The notes under the pieces were generated by a model. That model ran no database searches, was not told where the DNA came from, and worked only from the letters and a program-made list of their open reading frames with translations. Below are positions 1 to 8,168 of a stretch of 35,889 bases of DNA, piece after piece. The stretch lies in NCBI RefSeq assembly GCF_049274025.1, contig NZ_JBASRV010000069.1, one strand, 5' to 3'. Each line of letters starts with the position of its first letter. Positions within the stretch are counted from its first letter, which is position 1. Made by a program: the position numbers and the translations under genes. Origin of the DNA: Miniphocaeibacter sp012841535. Lineage in GTDB: Bacteria; Bacillota; Clostridia; Tissierellales; Peptoniphilaceae.

Positions 1-440
1 CCTTTGCTTTTACCTCTAGAAGAAACAACTGTATCTAGTTCCCAATGTCCAAATTCTATGCGTTTCTTTACATGATTTGGTCTTTGTGATATTGATTTGC
101 CAATATTAAATTTGCCTCTAGTTTCTTTAGATTTCCTACTATTTCCTTTCCTTCGCAAAACCTTTAAATTACAGATAAAACTTTAGAATAAATCCAATTA
201 TAAATGGTTTTAAAAGATAATATACCTTCTAAATCTCTGCACATTATTTGTTCTGGAGACCACGATTTATTCAATCTTTCTTGAATAAAACTCCCTAAAC
301 TGTATGTAAATTTAAACTTTCTCCCCTTATTCTTAGATTTTTCTTCATAATCTTTTGAGCGATTTTACTGAATATTCAACTGTATATCTTTTTATTTCTA
401 TCATCCATGGTAAGATGTTTATGATTCTTAACATTCTCCG
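1..440 (-). pseudogene. Degenerate IS30-family transposase, cut by window start
   Basis: Reading the minus strand from about 440 down to 1 gives a recognisable IS30 transposase broken by several frameshifts. The N-terminal piece reads ENVKNHKHLTMDDRN (about 438-394). An apparent internal deletion follows, then IKRYTVEYS, then a shifted frame with DYEEKSKNKGRKFKFTYSLG. Next comes the family motif WSPEQIMCRDLEG and KTIYNWIYSKVL. After one more frameshift near 175, LRRKGNSRKSKETRGKFNIG and FGHWELDTVVSSRGKSK run to the edge. The HWELDTV stretch contains the first Asp of the expected DDE triad; the other catalytic residues lie outside the window. At least three frame changes and a deletion mean it cannot make an active transposase. 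It sits directly upstream of a transferred-looking ABC/two-component cassette. Confidence 0.85.
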
Positions 441-856
441 ACCTGTGTGTTTTGTGGATATTAACATTTTACACGAATTTTGGAATTTGTTATGAGTTTT
501 TTATTTTAGGTGTTGCATTTAATTTTACAATCTATCGTATATAAAACTCAATTATTAAAGTAATATTTAATTACATTCTGATATTGACTATAATTTTTTA
601 TCTTATTCTTTGTCAAATTAAGTTAGACAATTATAAACTTCATTCTGCCGTAAATGATTTTAAAAAGAAAAACTAGATAAACTATTGAATTCCACTTTGA
701 TAAAAAAATATAATTTTTGAGATTAAATCTTTCTAAATTTCATGATTTTTTATTTAAAGTAATAATACTTTATGAAGACTTTATCTTAGTTAAAACGAAA
801 CTTTATTTTACTTTGATAGGATAAGGATAAGTAAAAAATATTATAGGAGGAAAGAA
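441..856. other. AT-rich non-coding stretch between IS30 remnant and ABC operon
   Basis: I see no convincing gene here. A segment at 510-530 beginning GTGTTGCATTTAA could be the terminal inverted repeat of the IS30 remnant, which would put the element end about 70 bases beyond the transposase start; I cannot see the other end to confirm it. A weak dyad, TTGTC at 610-614 with GACAA at 626-630, is also present. A strong ribosome binding site (AGGAGG, 845-850) precedes the ABC ATPase. I could not place a promoter with suitable spacing. Confidence 0.4.
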
Positions 857-1612
857 ATGCAAAATGAAAATCAAGTTCCAGTATTAGAGTTAAAAGGCAT
901 TACAAAAAGAGTAAACAAGAAAAATCTAGTGGATAATTTAGGCTTTAATTTGAATAAGGGAGATATATATGGTTTTTTAGGACCTAATGGTTCTGGTAAA
1001 ACAACGACTTTAAGGATGATAACGCAATTGGTTTTTCCAACATCTGGGGAAATACTAATTAACGGATATTCTGTTGAAAAAGATCATCGGAAAGCATTAT
1101 CTACTGTGGGAAGTATTATTGAGAATCCAGCGTTTTATTTAGATCTAACAGCTAAAGAGAATTTAATCCTTAGCAATACCTTGGCGGATAAACCCGTTAA
1201 AAAATCAAGAATTGATGAAGTTTTAGAGATAGTGCGTTTAAGTGATGCAAAAAATGATAAAGTAAAAACTTTTTCCTTAGGAATGAAACAACGGCTAGGT
1301 TTAGCGAATGCATTGCTTTGTAAGCCTAACTTAATTATTCTTGATGAACCAACAAATGGTGTCGATCCAGTTGGATTACGTGAAATGAAGGTTTTGATTA
1401 AAGATTTGGCTAAAAGAGAAAATATTACATTTTTGATTTCAAGTCATATGTTAAGAGAAATGCAGGATTTATGTAATCGAGTTACAATTATCCAGAGAGG
1501 TAGATTAGTAGAAAGTGGAGCAGTAGATGAGTTGCTGGAAAAATATCAAGTAAATGATTTAGAAGATTTATTCTTTGCTTGTGTGGGGGATAATCAAAAT
1601 GAAAAAAATTAA
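857..1612 (+). CDS. ABC transporter ATPase, BcrA/LanF type
   Basis: This is the 251-residue ATP-hydrolysing subunit of an ABC exporter, expected to dimerise under the two permeases encoded next. It shows Walker A GPNGSGKTT (about 42-50), the signature FSLGMKQRLG (about 138-147), Walker B LIILDEPTNGVD and the switch histidine in ISSHML. The LGMKQRLGLANALL form of the signature is typical of the BcrA / lantibiotic-immunity LanF group and of ABC-2-type exporters. AGGAGG lies seven bases before the ATG. The gene overlaps the next permease by 14 bases, so translation is probably coupled. Together with the following permeases and two-component system it suggests bacteriocin or cell-wall-antibiotic immunity. 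The substrate cannot be read from the sequence. Confidence 0.88.
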   Translation: MQNENQVPVLELKGITKRVNKKNLVDNLGFNLNKGDIYGFLGPNGSGKTTTLRMITQLVFPTSGEILINGYSVEKDHRKALSTVGSIIENPAFYLDLTAKENLILSNTLADKPVKKSRIDEVLEIVRLSDAKNDKVKTFSLGMKQRLGLANALLCKPNLIILDEPTNGVDPVGLREMKVLIKDLAKRENITFLISSHMLREMQDLCNRVTIIQRGRLVESGAVDELLEKYQVNDLEDLFFACVGDNQNEKN

Positions 1613-2381
1613 CAAATTAGTAATCTTTGAAGTAAAGCGCATGATTGCATCAAAATTAACTCTTGTCTATTCTGTTATCTATTTGGTCAGTTTTATTATA
1701 TCAGCACTTTTTTATAAGATTATGGGCAGTGAAGGCTCTGTCTTGACAGTAGGAAATGCCCAGTCATTTCCCATACAGCATTTACAAGCGAGTTTTTTCT
1801 TTACGGGTATCTTTGTTGCTATCTATGTCAGTAGGATTAGTAGTCAAAACCGTACAAATGGGGTGATTAAAATACCATTAACACGATCTGTTTCTCGTAT
1901 GGAATATTTCGTTAGCCGTGTCTGCTCTATTTTCCTATTTTGTTTATTTATTACATTTATTATGATTATACTTAGTTACATAGTAGGTATGTTCTATTTT
2001 GGATGGGGAGACCAGTTAGTTTTTCATTCATTTATTGCTAACGGTTTAATAGGAATCTTAGTTACCTTTTTATCTGGTGCTGTCTTCGCCTTTGCATATT
2101 TCGGATTTGGCTTGATAGGGTTGGTTATTTCTATGTACTATGATCGGATAATAGAAAGTGCTACAATAATGGGAATCTTCTTAATGGTTGGACAATATTT
2201 TGAGCTTCTCCCTAAGATAAGACAATTTACTATTTTTCATCAAATGTTATTTTTTCATATGGATATATTTAATAAGCCACTTTTATACAATGTTAAAAGT
2301 TTTCTGATTATTGTTGTATACTGTGTTATTTTTAGCTATGTTGGCTATAAAATATTCCAAAAAAAAGATTTATTTGTTTAA
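1599..2381 (+). CDS. ABC-2-type permease, first subunit
   Basis: This hydrophobic protein of about 260 residues has roughly six predicted membrane helices and is the likely membrane partner of the preceding ATPase. The start at 1599 (MKKINKLVIFEVKR) was chosen over an in-frame codon 24 bases upstream because GGGGGA at 1585-1590 is well spaced from it. The architecture is a short basic N-terminus, helix 1, a large loop with NRTNGVIKIPLTRSVSR before helix 3, and a C-terminal FQKKDLFV. This matches LanE/LanG or BcrB-like permeases of the ABC-2 superfamily. The pattern NGVIK.PL.RS.SR is typical of these exporters, where it precedes the long membrane block. It ends 16 bases before the second permease. 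Substrate unknown. Confidence 0.82.
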   Translation: MKKINKLVIFEVKRMIASKLTLVYSVIYLVSFIISALFYKIMGSEGSVLTVGNAQSFPIQHLQASFFFTGIFVAIYVSRISSQNRTNGVIKIPLTRSVSRMEYFVSRVCSIFLFCLFITFIMIILSYIVGMFYFGWGDQLVFHSFIANGLIGILVTFLSGAVFAFAYFGFGLIGLVISMYYDRIIESATIMGIFLMVGQYFELLPKIRQFTIFHQMLFFHMDIFNKPLLYNVKSFLIIVVYCVIFSYVGYKIFQKKDLFV

Positions 2382-2397
2382 TAGATGGGAGGATAAT

Positions 2398-3114
2398 ATG
2401 TTTAAGCAGCTACAATTTGATTTTAAAAGAATGACATATCAAAAAAAATATATGCTAATATTGACAATTATTTCACTCTTGAGCATTGCTTTTTCAGCTT
2501 TTGTAGTCTATAGAGGTCAATCGAATATAGCCGTGGTGAAAGCGAGCTTAGCACAGTTTCGACCATTGTATTGGCTCATTTGCTGTTATCTTATCTGCGA
2601 TTTAATTATGATTGATTATCATAATGGCACAATTAAAGGAATTATTCCATATTCAAGTAGTCGTAGAATTTATCTTTTATCTAAAGTAATAACATCAATT
2701 ACTACATGTTATTTGATTTTATTAACTCATTTATGTAGTACGATTTTCACAACGATTGTGTTGTCTTCTCAATTAGATTACTTAGAGTTAGGAAGCTTTT
2801 TCTTTTTGTCTTCGGTGGGTGCCACGGAAACTATATTGTTGTTTACTGGTCTTCTTTTATTAAGTATGATTATTACAGAAAGTGAACCAGTTACAATTGG
2901 TTTTGGATTAGGAATGGTTTTTATTATGTTGATCCTAGAATCTATTCAGCAGATTGCTGACTATGTACCAACAATGCAAATGATACAACTACCTTTAACT
3001 AGTGGTTCTGAATTTAAATTAGGTATTTGGATTGCTATGGTGATAGTTTTATTTGGGATAATGAGTTGGATTGCTGCAATGCAGGTATTTAAACGCAAAG
3101 ATTTATTTCTTTAA
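2398..3114 (+). CDS. ABC-2-type permease, second subunit
   Basis: This is a second six-helix permease of about 238 residues. The ATG at 2398 has GGGAGG at 2387-2392; in-frame upstream codons would overlap the previous gene by 70 bases and lack a site. The sequence again has the family pattern (NGTIKGIIPYSSSRRIYLLSKVI) and the same C-terminal ending, KRKDLFL, as its neighbour, so the two permeases look like paralogues forming a heterodimer, as LanE and LanG do. An 83-base gap separates it from the response regulator gene, which may have its own promoter, although I could not assign one. Probable role: export or expulsion of a membrane-active peptide from the cell surface. Confidence 0.8.
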   Translation: MFKQLQFDFKRMTYQKKYMLILTIISLLSIAFSAFVVYRGQSNIAVVKASLAQFRPLYWLICCYLICDLIMIDYHNGTIKGIIPYSSSRRIYLLSKVITSITTCYLILLTHLCSTIFTTIVLSSQLDYLELGSFFFLSSVGATETILLFTGLLLLSMIITESEPVTIGFGLGMVFIMLILESIQQIADYVPTMQMIQLPLTSGSEFKLGIWIAMVIVLFGIMSWIAAMQVFKRKDLFL

Positions 3115-3197
3115 AATAATTGTGATGTAAAATGGATATTTCAATGATACAATACAGCTACAAAAATTAATAAACAGATAACTATGAGGAGACAAAG

Positions 3198-3884
3198 ATG
3201 AAAAAGAGAATATTGATTATCGAAGATGAACGAGATTTAGCTAATATGATAAAAATTTATCTTCATAAGGAACAATATCAGGTTGAAGTATGTGATGATG
3301 GTAATTATGCGATTTCTGTTGTTGAGAATTTCAATCCAGATATGATTTTATTAGATTTAATGCTTCCCGGAAAAGATGGGTTAGAAATTCTCCGGGAAAT
3401 TCGCACAAAGTTAATATTGCCAGTAATTATTATTAGTGCTAAAGAAACAGAGTCTGATCGTATTTTAGGATTAAAACTTGGAGCAGATGACTATTTAACT
3501 AAACCCTTTTCAATAAAAGAATTAGTAGTACGAGTTGCCACACTTTTTAGACGTATAGATACTTACCAACATTTAAAAGATATTCAAAGACAATTTCAAT
3601 ATGATGATATTTTTATTGATTTTTCGGCTAGATTAGTAAAAAAACAACAAGCAATCGTTAGCCTTACAGCTAAAGAATTTGATTTGCTTGCTTATTTATT
3701 AAAACATCCAAAACAAGTTATGAGTAAGGAGCAATTATACGATAATGTATGGGGAATCAATAAATATGGTGATATAAATACGGTAGCAATTCACATTCAA
3801 AAAATAAGGGAAAAACTAGGAAAATATAATAATATAAGTACCGTGCGGGGAGTTGGTTATCGATTTGATGGTGAATTAGAATGA
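3198..3884 (+). CDS. OmpR/PhoB-family response regulator
   Basis: This is a 228-residue two-component regulator. Residues 1-115 form a receiver domain with the acidic pair E9-D10, the phosphoacceptor D53 in LLDLMLPG and K102 in the LTKPF motif. Residues about 130-225 form a winged-helix DNA-binding domain, with LTAKEFDLLAYLL and HIQKIREKLG followed by TVRGVGYRF. GAGGAG at 3186-3191 precedes the ATG. Its last codons overlap the kinase start (ATGA at 3881), so the pair is translated together. It most likely controls the upstream ABC exporter, as in NisRK/LanRK- and BcrR-type immunity regulation; that target is inferred from position only. Confidence 0.9.
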   Translation: MKKRILIIEDERDLANMIKIYLHKEQYQVEVCDDGNYAISVVENFNPDMILLDLMLPGKDGLEILREIRTKLILPVIIISAKETESDRILGLKLGADDYLTKPFSIKELVVRVATLFRRIDTYQHLKDIQRQFQYDDIFIDFSARLVKKQQAIVSLTAKEFDLLAYLLKHPKQVMSKEQLYDNVWGINKYGDINTVAIHIQKIREKLGKYNNISTVRGVGYRFDGELE

Positions 3885-4915
3885 AAGAAAGTATAGTACG
3901 TCAACTAGGAATAAATTGCTTAATACTATCTATTTTTTCTATTATTTCCACACTTTTTCTAGTGCATGTTGAATTTGTTTTTGTTTTTTTGATATTTGTT
4001 ACTATTCCAACTTTGATTTTGACTATTTGGCTTGTCCTTTTCATTAGAAACAGAGTAATTAAACCGTTAATTTTAATAACTGAGGAAGCTAATTCTATTT
4101 CAATAGGTAATTTATCACATCCTATTATATATGATAGGGATGATGAACTTGGAAATTTTATTTTAATATTTGATCAAATGAGAAAAAGACTAGAGCAACA
4201 ACAAAATAAACAAAAAGTATTTGAAATTGAGCGAAAGAACTTTATTACTAGTATTTCACACGATATGAAAACACCCATTGCTTCTATTTCAGCATATGTT
4301 GAAGCGTTACAAGATGGAATGGCCAATTCACCAGAAGAAGAAGCACAATATTTTAAAATAATTGAAAGTAAGTTGACTTTATTGACAGAACTTTCAAAGC
4401 AGTTGAGTTTGAGCTACTCTTTACCAGAGGATTTACATTTAGACTATCAAGAGATAAATTGTTATGATTGGATAACTATTTTTTTTAAAAATAGCCAAAG
4501 TGAATGTAAAATTAGAGGAATATCATCAGAGTTTAAAAATGAGATTAAGAAAAAGAGTACGGCGGTTATGTTAGTTGATTTAAATCAACTACATCGAGCT
4601 CTTCAAAATATATTGAGTAATTCACTTCGCTACACAAAAAAATGCTTGTCAATGTCTACTAGACTAGATGAACAAAACTTTTATCTTGTCATGGAAAATG
4701 ATGGGTGCCTATTAGAAACAACTAATGTAGAAAAAATTTTTGAAAGATTTTATACGGAAGAGCGTTCTGGTTCTCAAGGACATTTGGGATTGGGCCTGTC
4801 TATTTCTAAAACAATTATTCAATCTATGAAAGGTAGCTTAACTGCACAGGTTTCTGGAGATACTATTTCTTTTGAAATTCAGATTCCACTCTATGGTGAA
4901 AATCCTAATGAGTGA
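3881..4915 (+). CDS. Membrane sensor histidine kinase with HAMP domain
   Basis: This 344-residue kinase is the partner of the preceding regulator. Two closely spaced membrane helices (about 10-30 and 33-56) leave almost no extracellular loop, so the signal is probably sensed in or near the membrane. A HAMP linker (about 57-110) leads to the HisKA domain, with phosphoacceptor H127 in SISHDMKTPIASISAYVEAL. The ATPase domain shows the N box LQNILSNSLRYT and the G2 box GHLGLGLSISK. The G1 box is unusual, reading ENDGCLLE where DNGxGI is expected, so nucleotide binding may be modified. The short sensor region is consistent with detection of a peptide antibiotic, but the ligand is unknown. Confidence 0.87.
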   Translation: MKESIVRQLGINCLILSIFSIISTLFLVHVEFVFVFLIFVTIPTLILTIWLVLFIRNRVIKPLILITEEANSISIGNLSHPIIYDRDDELGNFILIFDQMRKRLEQQQNKQKVFEIERKNFITSISHDMKTPIASISAYVEALQDGMANSPEEEAQYFKIIESKLTLLTELSKQLSLSYSLPEDLHLDYQEINCYDWITIFFKNSQSECKIRGISSEFKNEIKKKSTAVMLVDLNQLHRALQNILSNSLRYTKKCLSMSTRLDEQNFYLVMENDGCLLETTNVEKIFERFYTEERSGSQGHLGLGLSISKTIIQSMKGSLTAQVSGDTISFEIQIPLYGENPNE

Positions 4916-4988
4916 TAAATTATATAATGGTAAATGGAAGATAGTGTTAAATTCAAATTGCTACAAATACAGAAATAGGTATATAAAT

Positions 4989-5033
4989 AGAAATGGCAAA
5001 ATGTTTCTCTGATTTTTGTCATTTTCTATTTTA
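4989..5033 (+). terminator. Possible terminator after the ABC/two-component operon
   Basis: AGAAATGGCAAAA (4989-5001) can pair imperfectly with TTTTTGTCATTTTCT (about 5013-5028) around an eleven-base loop, followed by ATTTTAC. It lies about 75 bases after the kinase stop. The stem is A/T-rich and the T-run short, so termination strength is uncertain. Confidence 0.4.
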
Positions 5034-5175
5034 CAGAAGTTGACTATCAAGAAGATTATTGTAGATATGAGATTTACATCTTGGGAATATTAATGAATAT
5101 TAGTATTTAACTTGTGCTATTTCAAGTTTAAAAATAAATTGCTTTTTAATCATCTATATTTCATATATAACAAAA

Positions 5176-5203
5176 GACCGCATCACTTATGATGCGGTTC
5201 TCC
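5176..5203 (-). repeat. SCC-like attachment site, distal copy
   Basis: Read on the minus strand this is GGAGAACCG, then CATCATAAGTGATG, then CGGTC. It shares GAACCG-A--CATAAGTGATG (two mismatches in 19) with the end of rlmH at 17235-17253, in the same orientation and about 12 kb away. CATAAGTGATG is identical in both copies and includes the rlmH stop codon. From memory, staphylococcal SCC termini carry a closely similar GGAGA..CGTATCATAAGT sequence. The copy is also a perfect 9-bp hairpin, ACCGCATCA (5177-5185) with TGATGCGGT (5190-5198) around a CTTA loop. Direct orientation and location downstream of the rlmH 3' end are what an SCC-type integration would leave. Confidence 0.7.
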
Positions 5204-5228
5204 GTATCGGTTTGATATGCGGTTTTTT
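5202..5228 (+). terminator. Hairpin plus T-run next to the attachment-like site
   Basis: CCGTATC (5202-5208) pairs with GATATGCGG (5214-5222) with a two-base bulge, and TTTTTT follows at 5223-5228. It could terminate plus-strand transcripts entering the island, or be part of the inverted-repeat structure at the element end, since TATGCGGTTTTTT echoes the att arm. Confidence 0.4.
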
Positions 5229-5331
5229 ATTGATGCTATATTAATAATTTTTAAATATTGTAATTTAAACTGATATAATATACTCAAAATAAGATTTGTT
5301 TAAATATTAATAATTATATAGGAGCAACAAA

Positions 5332-7047
5332 TTGAATAAAACACAAATAGAGAAAAAAGCAGTTAATATAATGAGAGAGTTTATCTCAATGTTTCCTAAT
5401 TTAGATGAAAATTTTGAAACTGATGATAAAAATATTTCTTGGGATGGAGAAATATTATTATATAAGTTAAAAGACAGTGTGGAATTTAGTAAAAAAAATT
5501 TTCTTAATAAAATAGCTGTACAGATAAAAGGAAGAGAAGTAAAAACTAAAGATGATTTAAGTAATGGGAAAATGCAGTTTGATTATTATGATTTAAAGAA
5601 TTATGCATATAATAATGGATGTATTATATTCTTAGTAAATATGTTAGTGGAAAATAATACTGTGAAACAACATAAAATATTTTTTAAAACCTTTAATAAT
5701 TTAAATTTTGTGTTATTAAATCCAAAAATAAAAATGCCTACAATAAAATTTTTGGAACTAAATAAAGAGTCGAAAGAAAATTTTATTGGTATATTATTAG
5801 GATTTGTAGAAGCTAATAAGGGAGCTCAAATTTACTTAAATGAAGATTTTTTAATAGATAATCTGGATAAATATACATTTAGATATATTTCAGTGGATGG
5901 AACAAAAAATATGTCAGATTTACTATTTAATGATGAAAAATTTGCTAATATGACAGGATATTTTCTAATAGAGATGGATCAAGGTGTTTTTTCATATAAG
6001 GCAATAGATGATAATGTAAGCAAAAAAGAAATAAAGTTTAAACATCCATTCAGATTTAATAGTAAAGAATTTATTATGGATGTAACACGAACTTCCAATG
6101 AAGTAAAATATGAATATAAAGATATTTTAAAAATATCATCTAAAAAATCTAATAAAAAATCTGGACGAATTGATATGTATTATAATCTAGATTGTGAAAA
6201 TAAAATAATACTTGATTTATTAGAAGTAAAAGAATTTATAGAATATTTAATAGACACAGAAGTAATGTCTAAAGATAGGCAATTGATAGAGTTACTGAAT
6301 TCAATAAAAGAATATAATAGTTTTTTAGATAAATTTACTAGTCTAAATAAGAATAATTGCATTTTTAAAGCAAGTAAAAAATCACGGAAAAATATTCCAA
6401 ATGAAGAGTTGAAATTAACATCAGATTTAAAAATAGTAATTGGCAACATTGAAAACTTAAGACTTATATATTTAATTAATGATAAGGAGAATTTGTTAAT
6501 TGATGTATTTGATGAAGATTTAAATATGTATATTAAGCTAGAAGAAAAATATCTAACGAATGTAGTATATTTTATTAATATCTGTGGATTTGATACCATA
6601 AAAAACGTAGATAATTTTATATTTACTATTGATAATAAAATATTTGAAGAAAATAAATTTCTAAAAATTGAATACAGCATGTTCAATGACACTATTCTAA
6701 CATTATTAAAATTATATGATTTAGGTAGAAATGTAAAAATAGAAGCAGTAAAAAAATTATTCAATGAATATTTTAAAATAAATAATATAGAAATGGAAAT
6801 AATAGATGTATTGAATAAATATCAGATAATAAAAAGAATTAGAAAGCTTTCACAAGAGGAGATAAAAGAAATTATATCTATGAAAAATAGTAATCTATAT
6901 AAAAATTATGATATAGTATGTGGATGTTGTTGCTTGTTAAATAATAAAGAAGAATTCAAGATTTATTTTGATAATCTTTCAAAGGAAGAAAAGATCGGTT
7001 TTAGAGAATATCCTATGTATAATTTATTGAATATGAATCTTGATTAA
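5332..7047 (+). CDS. DUF4365-domain (nuclease-fold) protein, putative defence protein
   Basis: This protein has 571 residues and a TTG start; AGGAG at 5320-5324 gives correct spacing. The first 165 residues resemble the DUF4365 domain. An N-terminal helix (IEKKAVNIMREFISMF) is followed by SWDGEI (about 36-41), then IAVQIKGR (about 61-68) and a strand with CIIFLVNML. The D..E...Q-x-K arrangement is that of PD-(D/E)XK-type nuclease folds, with D38, E40 and Q64-I-K66 as candidate active-site residues. The remaining 400 residues are lysine- and asparagine-rich and I do not recognise them. A late CGCCCLLNN segment may be structural. The gene stands alone with its own terminator at the distal edge of the island. 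DUF4365 proteins occur in mobile islands and defence loci. Nuclease activity is inferred. Confidence 0.7.
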   Translation: MNKTQIEKKAVNIMREFISMFPNLDENFETDDKNISWDGEILLYKLKDSVEFSKKNFLNKIAVQIKGREVKTKDDLSNGKMQFDYYDLKNYAYNNGCIIFLVNMLVENNTVKQHKIFFKTFNNLNFVLLNPKIKMPTIKFLELNKESKENFIGILLGFVEANKGAQIYLNEDFLIDNLDKYTFRYISVDGTKNMSDLLFNDEKFANMTGYFLIEMDQGVFSYKAIDDNVSKKEIKFKHPFRFNSKEFIMDVTRTSNEVKYEYKDILKISSKKSNKKSGRIDMYYNLDCENKIILDLLEVKEFIEYLIDTEVMSKDRQLIELLNSIKEYNSFLDKFTSLNKNNCIFKASKKSRKNIPNEELKLTSDLKIVIGNIENLRLIYLINDKENLLIDVFDEDLNMYIKLEEKYLTNVVYFINICGFDTIKNVDNFIFTIDNKIFEENKFLKIEYSMFNDTILTLLKLYDLGRNVKIEAVKKLFNEYFKINNIEMEIIDVLNKYQIIKRIRKLSQEEIKEIISMKNSNLYKNYDIVCGCCCLLNNKEEFKIYFDNLSKEEKIGFREYPMYNLLNMNLD

Positions 7048-7051
7048 ACTG

Positions 7052-7092
7052 AGCCTATGATATTTTTTATCTTATCATAGAAGGCTATTTTT
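7052..7092 (+). terminator. Terminator after the DUF4365 gene
   Basis: AGCCTATGATA (7052-7062) pairs with TATCATA (7073-7079) and GGCT (7083-7086) with a short bulge, and ATTTTT follows. It starts five bases after the stop codon, which fits intrinsic termination. Confidence 0.65.
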
Positions 7093-7194
7093 ACAGACTT
7101 TTTTCGCAGAGTCAAAATTCCCTTGAATATTATAGTTATTTCCTAAATTAAGACGTTTATTTAAAACTAAATCTACAAAATTAGTACATTCATC

Positions 7195-7413
7195 CTATGA
7201 TTCTGCCTTTTTTATTTTAAAATATTTGTAAACATATCTTAAATGAAACAATATAGCTAAAATTAAAAAGACAATATATATCCCTAGAATAATATTGTTA
7301 GTCATTTCATCGTTGAGATAATTACTTACTTTATCAATCAGATATATTTCTCCAATAATAGGTAAAAATAATGGTTTTGGATCACTATAATCTATAGTTA
7401 GGTTTTTGTTCAT
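7195..7413 (-). CDS. Small membrane protein of unknown function
   Basis: This 72-residue protein has a strong membrane helix at about residues 40-62 (NIILGIYIVFLILAILFHL), a hydrophobic patch earlier (LFLPIIGEIYLI) and a basic tail, YKYFKIKKAES. AAAGGAG is well spaced before the ATG at 7413, supporting real translation. I do not recognise the family. It lies between two terminators, so it is probably transcribed alone. Its place in an island with putative defence genes makes a small membrane effector or immunity protein conceivable, but nothing in the sequence shows this. Confidence 0.5.
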   Translation of the reverse strand: MNKNLTIDYSDPKPLFLPIIGEIYLIDKVSNYLNDEMTNNIILGIYIVFLILAILFHLRYVYKYFKIKKAES

Positions 7414-7513
7414 AACTCTACTCCTTTAAAGTTTTAGCGATATATATATTGCTTATAGTTACATATTGGTGTTATTATATTATATTGTCAAGCTTTTTTG
7501 AAATATTTTTTCT

Positions 7514-7548
7514 AAAAAATAGAGCCCCTTGTTTAGATGGCTCTATTT
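7514..7548 (-). terminator. Terminator of the WYL/GRAM/membrane-protein cluster
   Basis: On the minus strand AAATAGAGCC (7548-7539) pairs perfectly with GGCTCTATTT (7526-7517), and a T-run follows (complement of 7514-7519). It lies 14 bases after the stop of the 179-residue membrane protein. Confidence 0.75.
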
Positions 7549-7561
7549 CAATATTTTATTA

Positions 7562-8101
7562 TTAGTATATATTAGAATCATCATCTTCGTTGAAAGTGGA
7601 ATTTTCTTCTTTGATATCTCCACTGCTCTTATTCTCTTTAACTTTGTTTATTTCAGAACCTATTTTTGAAGAAGCTTTTCTAACATAAGATTTTACTTCA
7701 TCAAAGTCCTTGCTCAACTCTTCTTTTTTTATAGTACCATCATATAGGACATTACCAGCAGTAAATCCTATACTGGCACATATGAATACATAAAGTCCAG
7801 CTCCTGTAACATTAACATTTTCCCAGAATAAATCTATGGTATTTCCGAATGCAAATAATATTGAAAATATGGAAACAATAGTTCCTAGTATTACACCTAT
7901 AATTTTATTGTATTCGTCACCCTTTAATATTTTATAAACAGGATAGATATATAATACAAGTAAGAGGAAACCTTGTTGACCAAAGCCACTTAAACTTCCC
8001 AATCCAGTATCTGCCCAAGGCATAAACAACGATATTATAGCTACAACTGTAGATATTAATATAATTTTTTCTCCTAAGTTAAATTCATTAAATTTTTTCA
8101 T
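7562..8101 (-). CDS. Four-helix membrane protein of unknown function
   Basis: This 179-residue protein has four probable membrane helices: about 12-30 (IILISTVVAIISLFMPWA), 42-58, 66-86 and 99-116. A hydrophilic tail of about 55 residues follows, rich in lysine, glutamate and serine and ending in an acidic stretch (EDDDSNIY). The MPWAD motif after helix 1 is seen in various small four-helix proteins of unknown role. AAAAGGAG precedes the ATG. It is the last gene of a minus-strand series after a WYL regulator and a GRAM/PH-domain protein and ends at a clear terminator. A role at the membrane with the GRAM protein is possible. Function not recognised. Confidence 0.6.
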   Translation of the reverse strand: MKKFNEFNLGEKIILISTVVAIISLFMPWADTGLGSLSGFGQQGFLLLVLYIYPVYKILKGDEYNKIIGVILGTIVSIFSILFAFGNTIDLFWENVNVTGAGLYVFICASIGFTAGNVLYDGTIKKEELSKDFDEVKSYVRKASSKIGSEINKVKENKSSGDIKEENSTFNEDDDSNIY

Positions 8102-8168
8102 AAATGTCTCCTTTTATTTTTGTATTTTGATATTATATTGGTTTTAATCATAATTCATAATAAATAAA

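Larger units (their letters stand above)
5034..5331. other. Non-coding stretch holding the distal attachment-like site
   Basis: No gene is visible. The stretch contains the att-like repeat and the following hairpin, listed separately, and then an AT-rich leader. The leader ends in AGGAG (5320-5324) for the TTG-started gene at 5332. Confidence 0.5.

Noticed and set aside
813..844. TTGATA with TATTAT as the promoter of the left ABC operon
   Set aside because: The -10 box would touch the AGGAGG ribosome binding site, so the transcript could not contain it.
5176..5203. Reading the distal repeat only as an ordinary terminator
   Set aside because: It does form a hairpin, but it also shares an orientation-matched 11-base core and flanks with the rlmH end, which a chance terminator would not be expected to do.
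6180..6764. 194-codon open frame on the minus strand
   Set aside because: It is the shadow of the DUF4365 gene in AT-rich DNA; it has no ribosome binding site and a low-complexity Ser/Phe/Asn composition.
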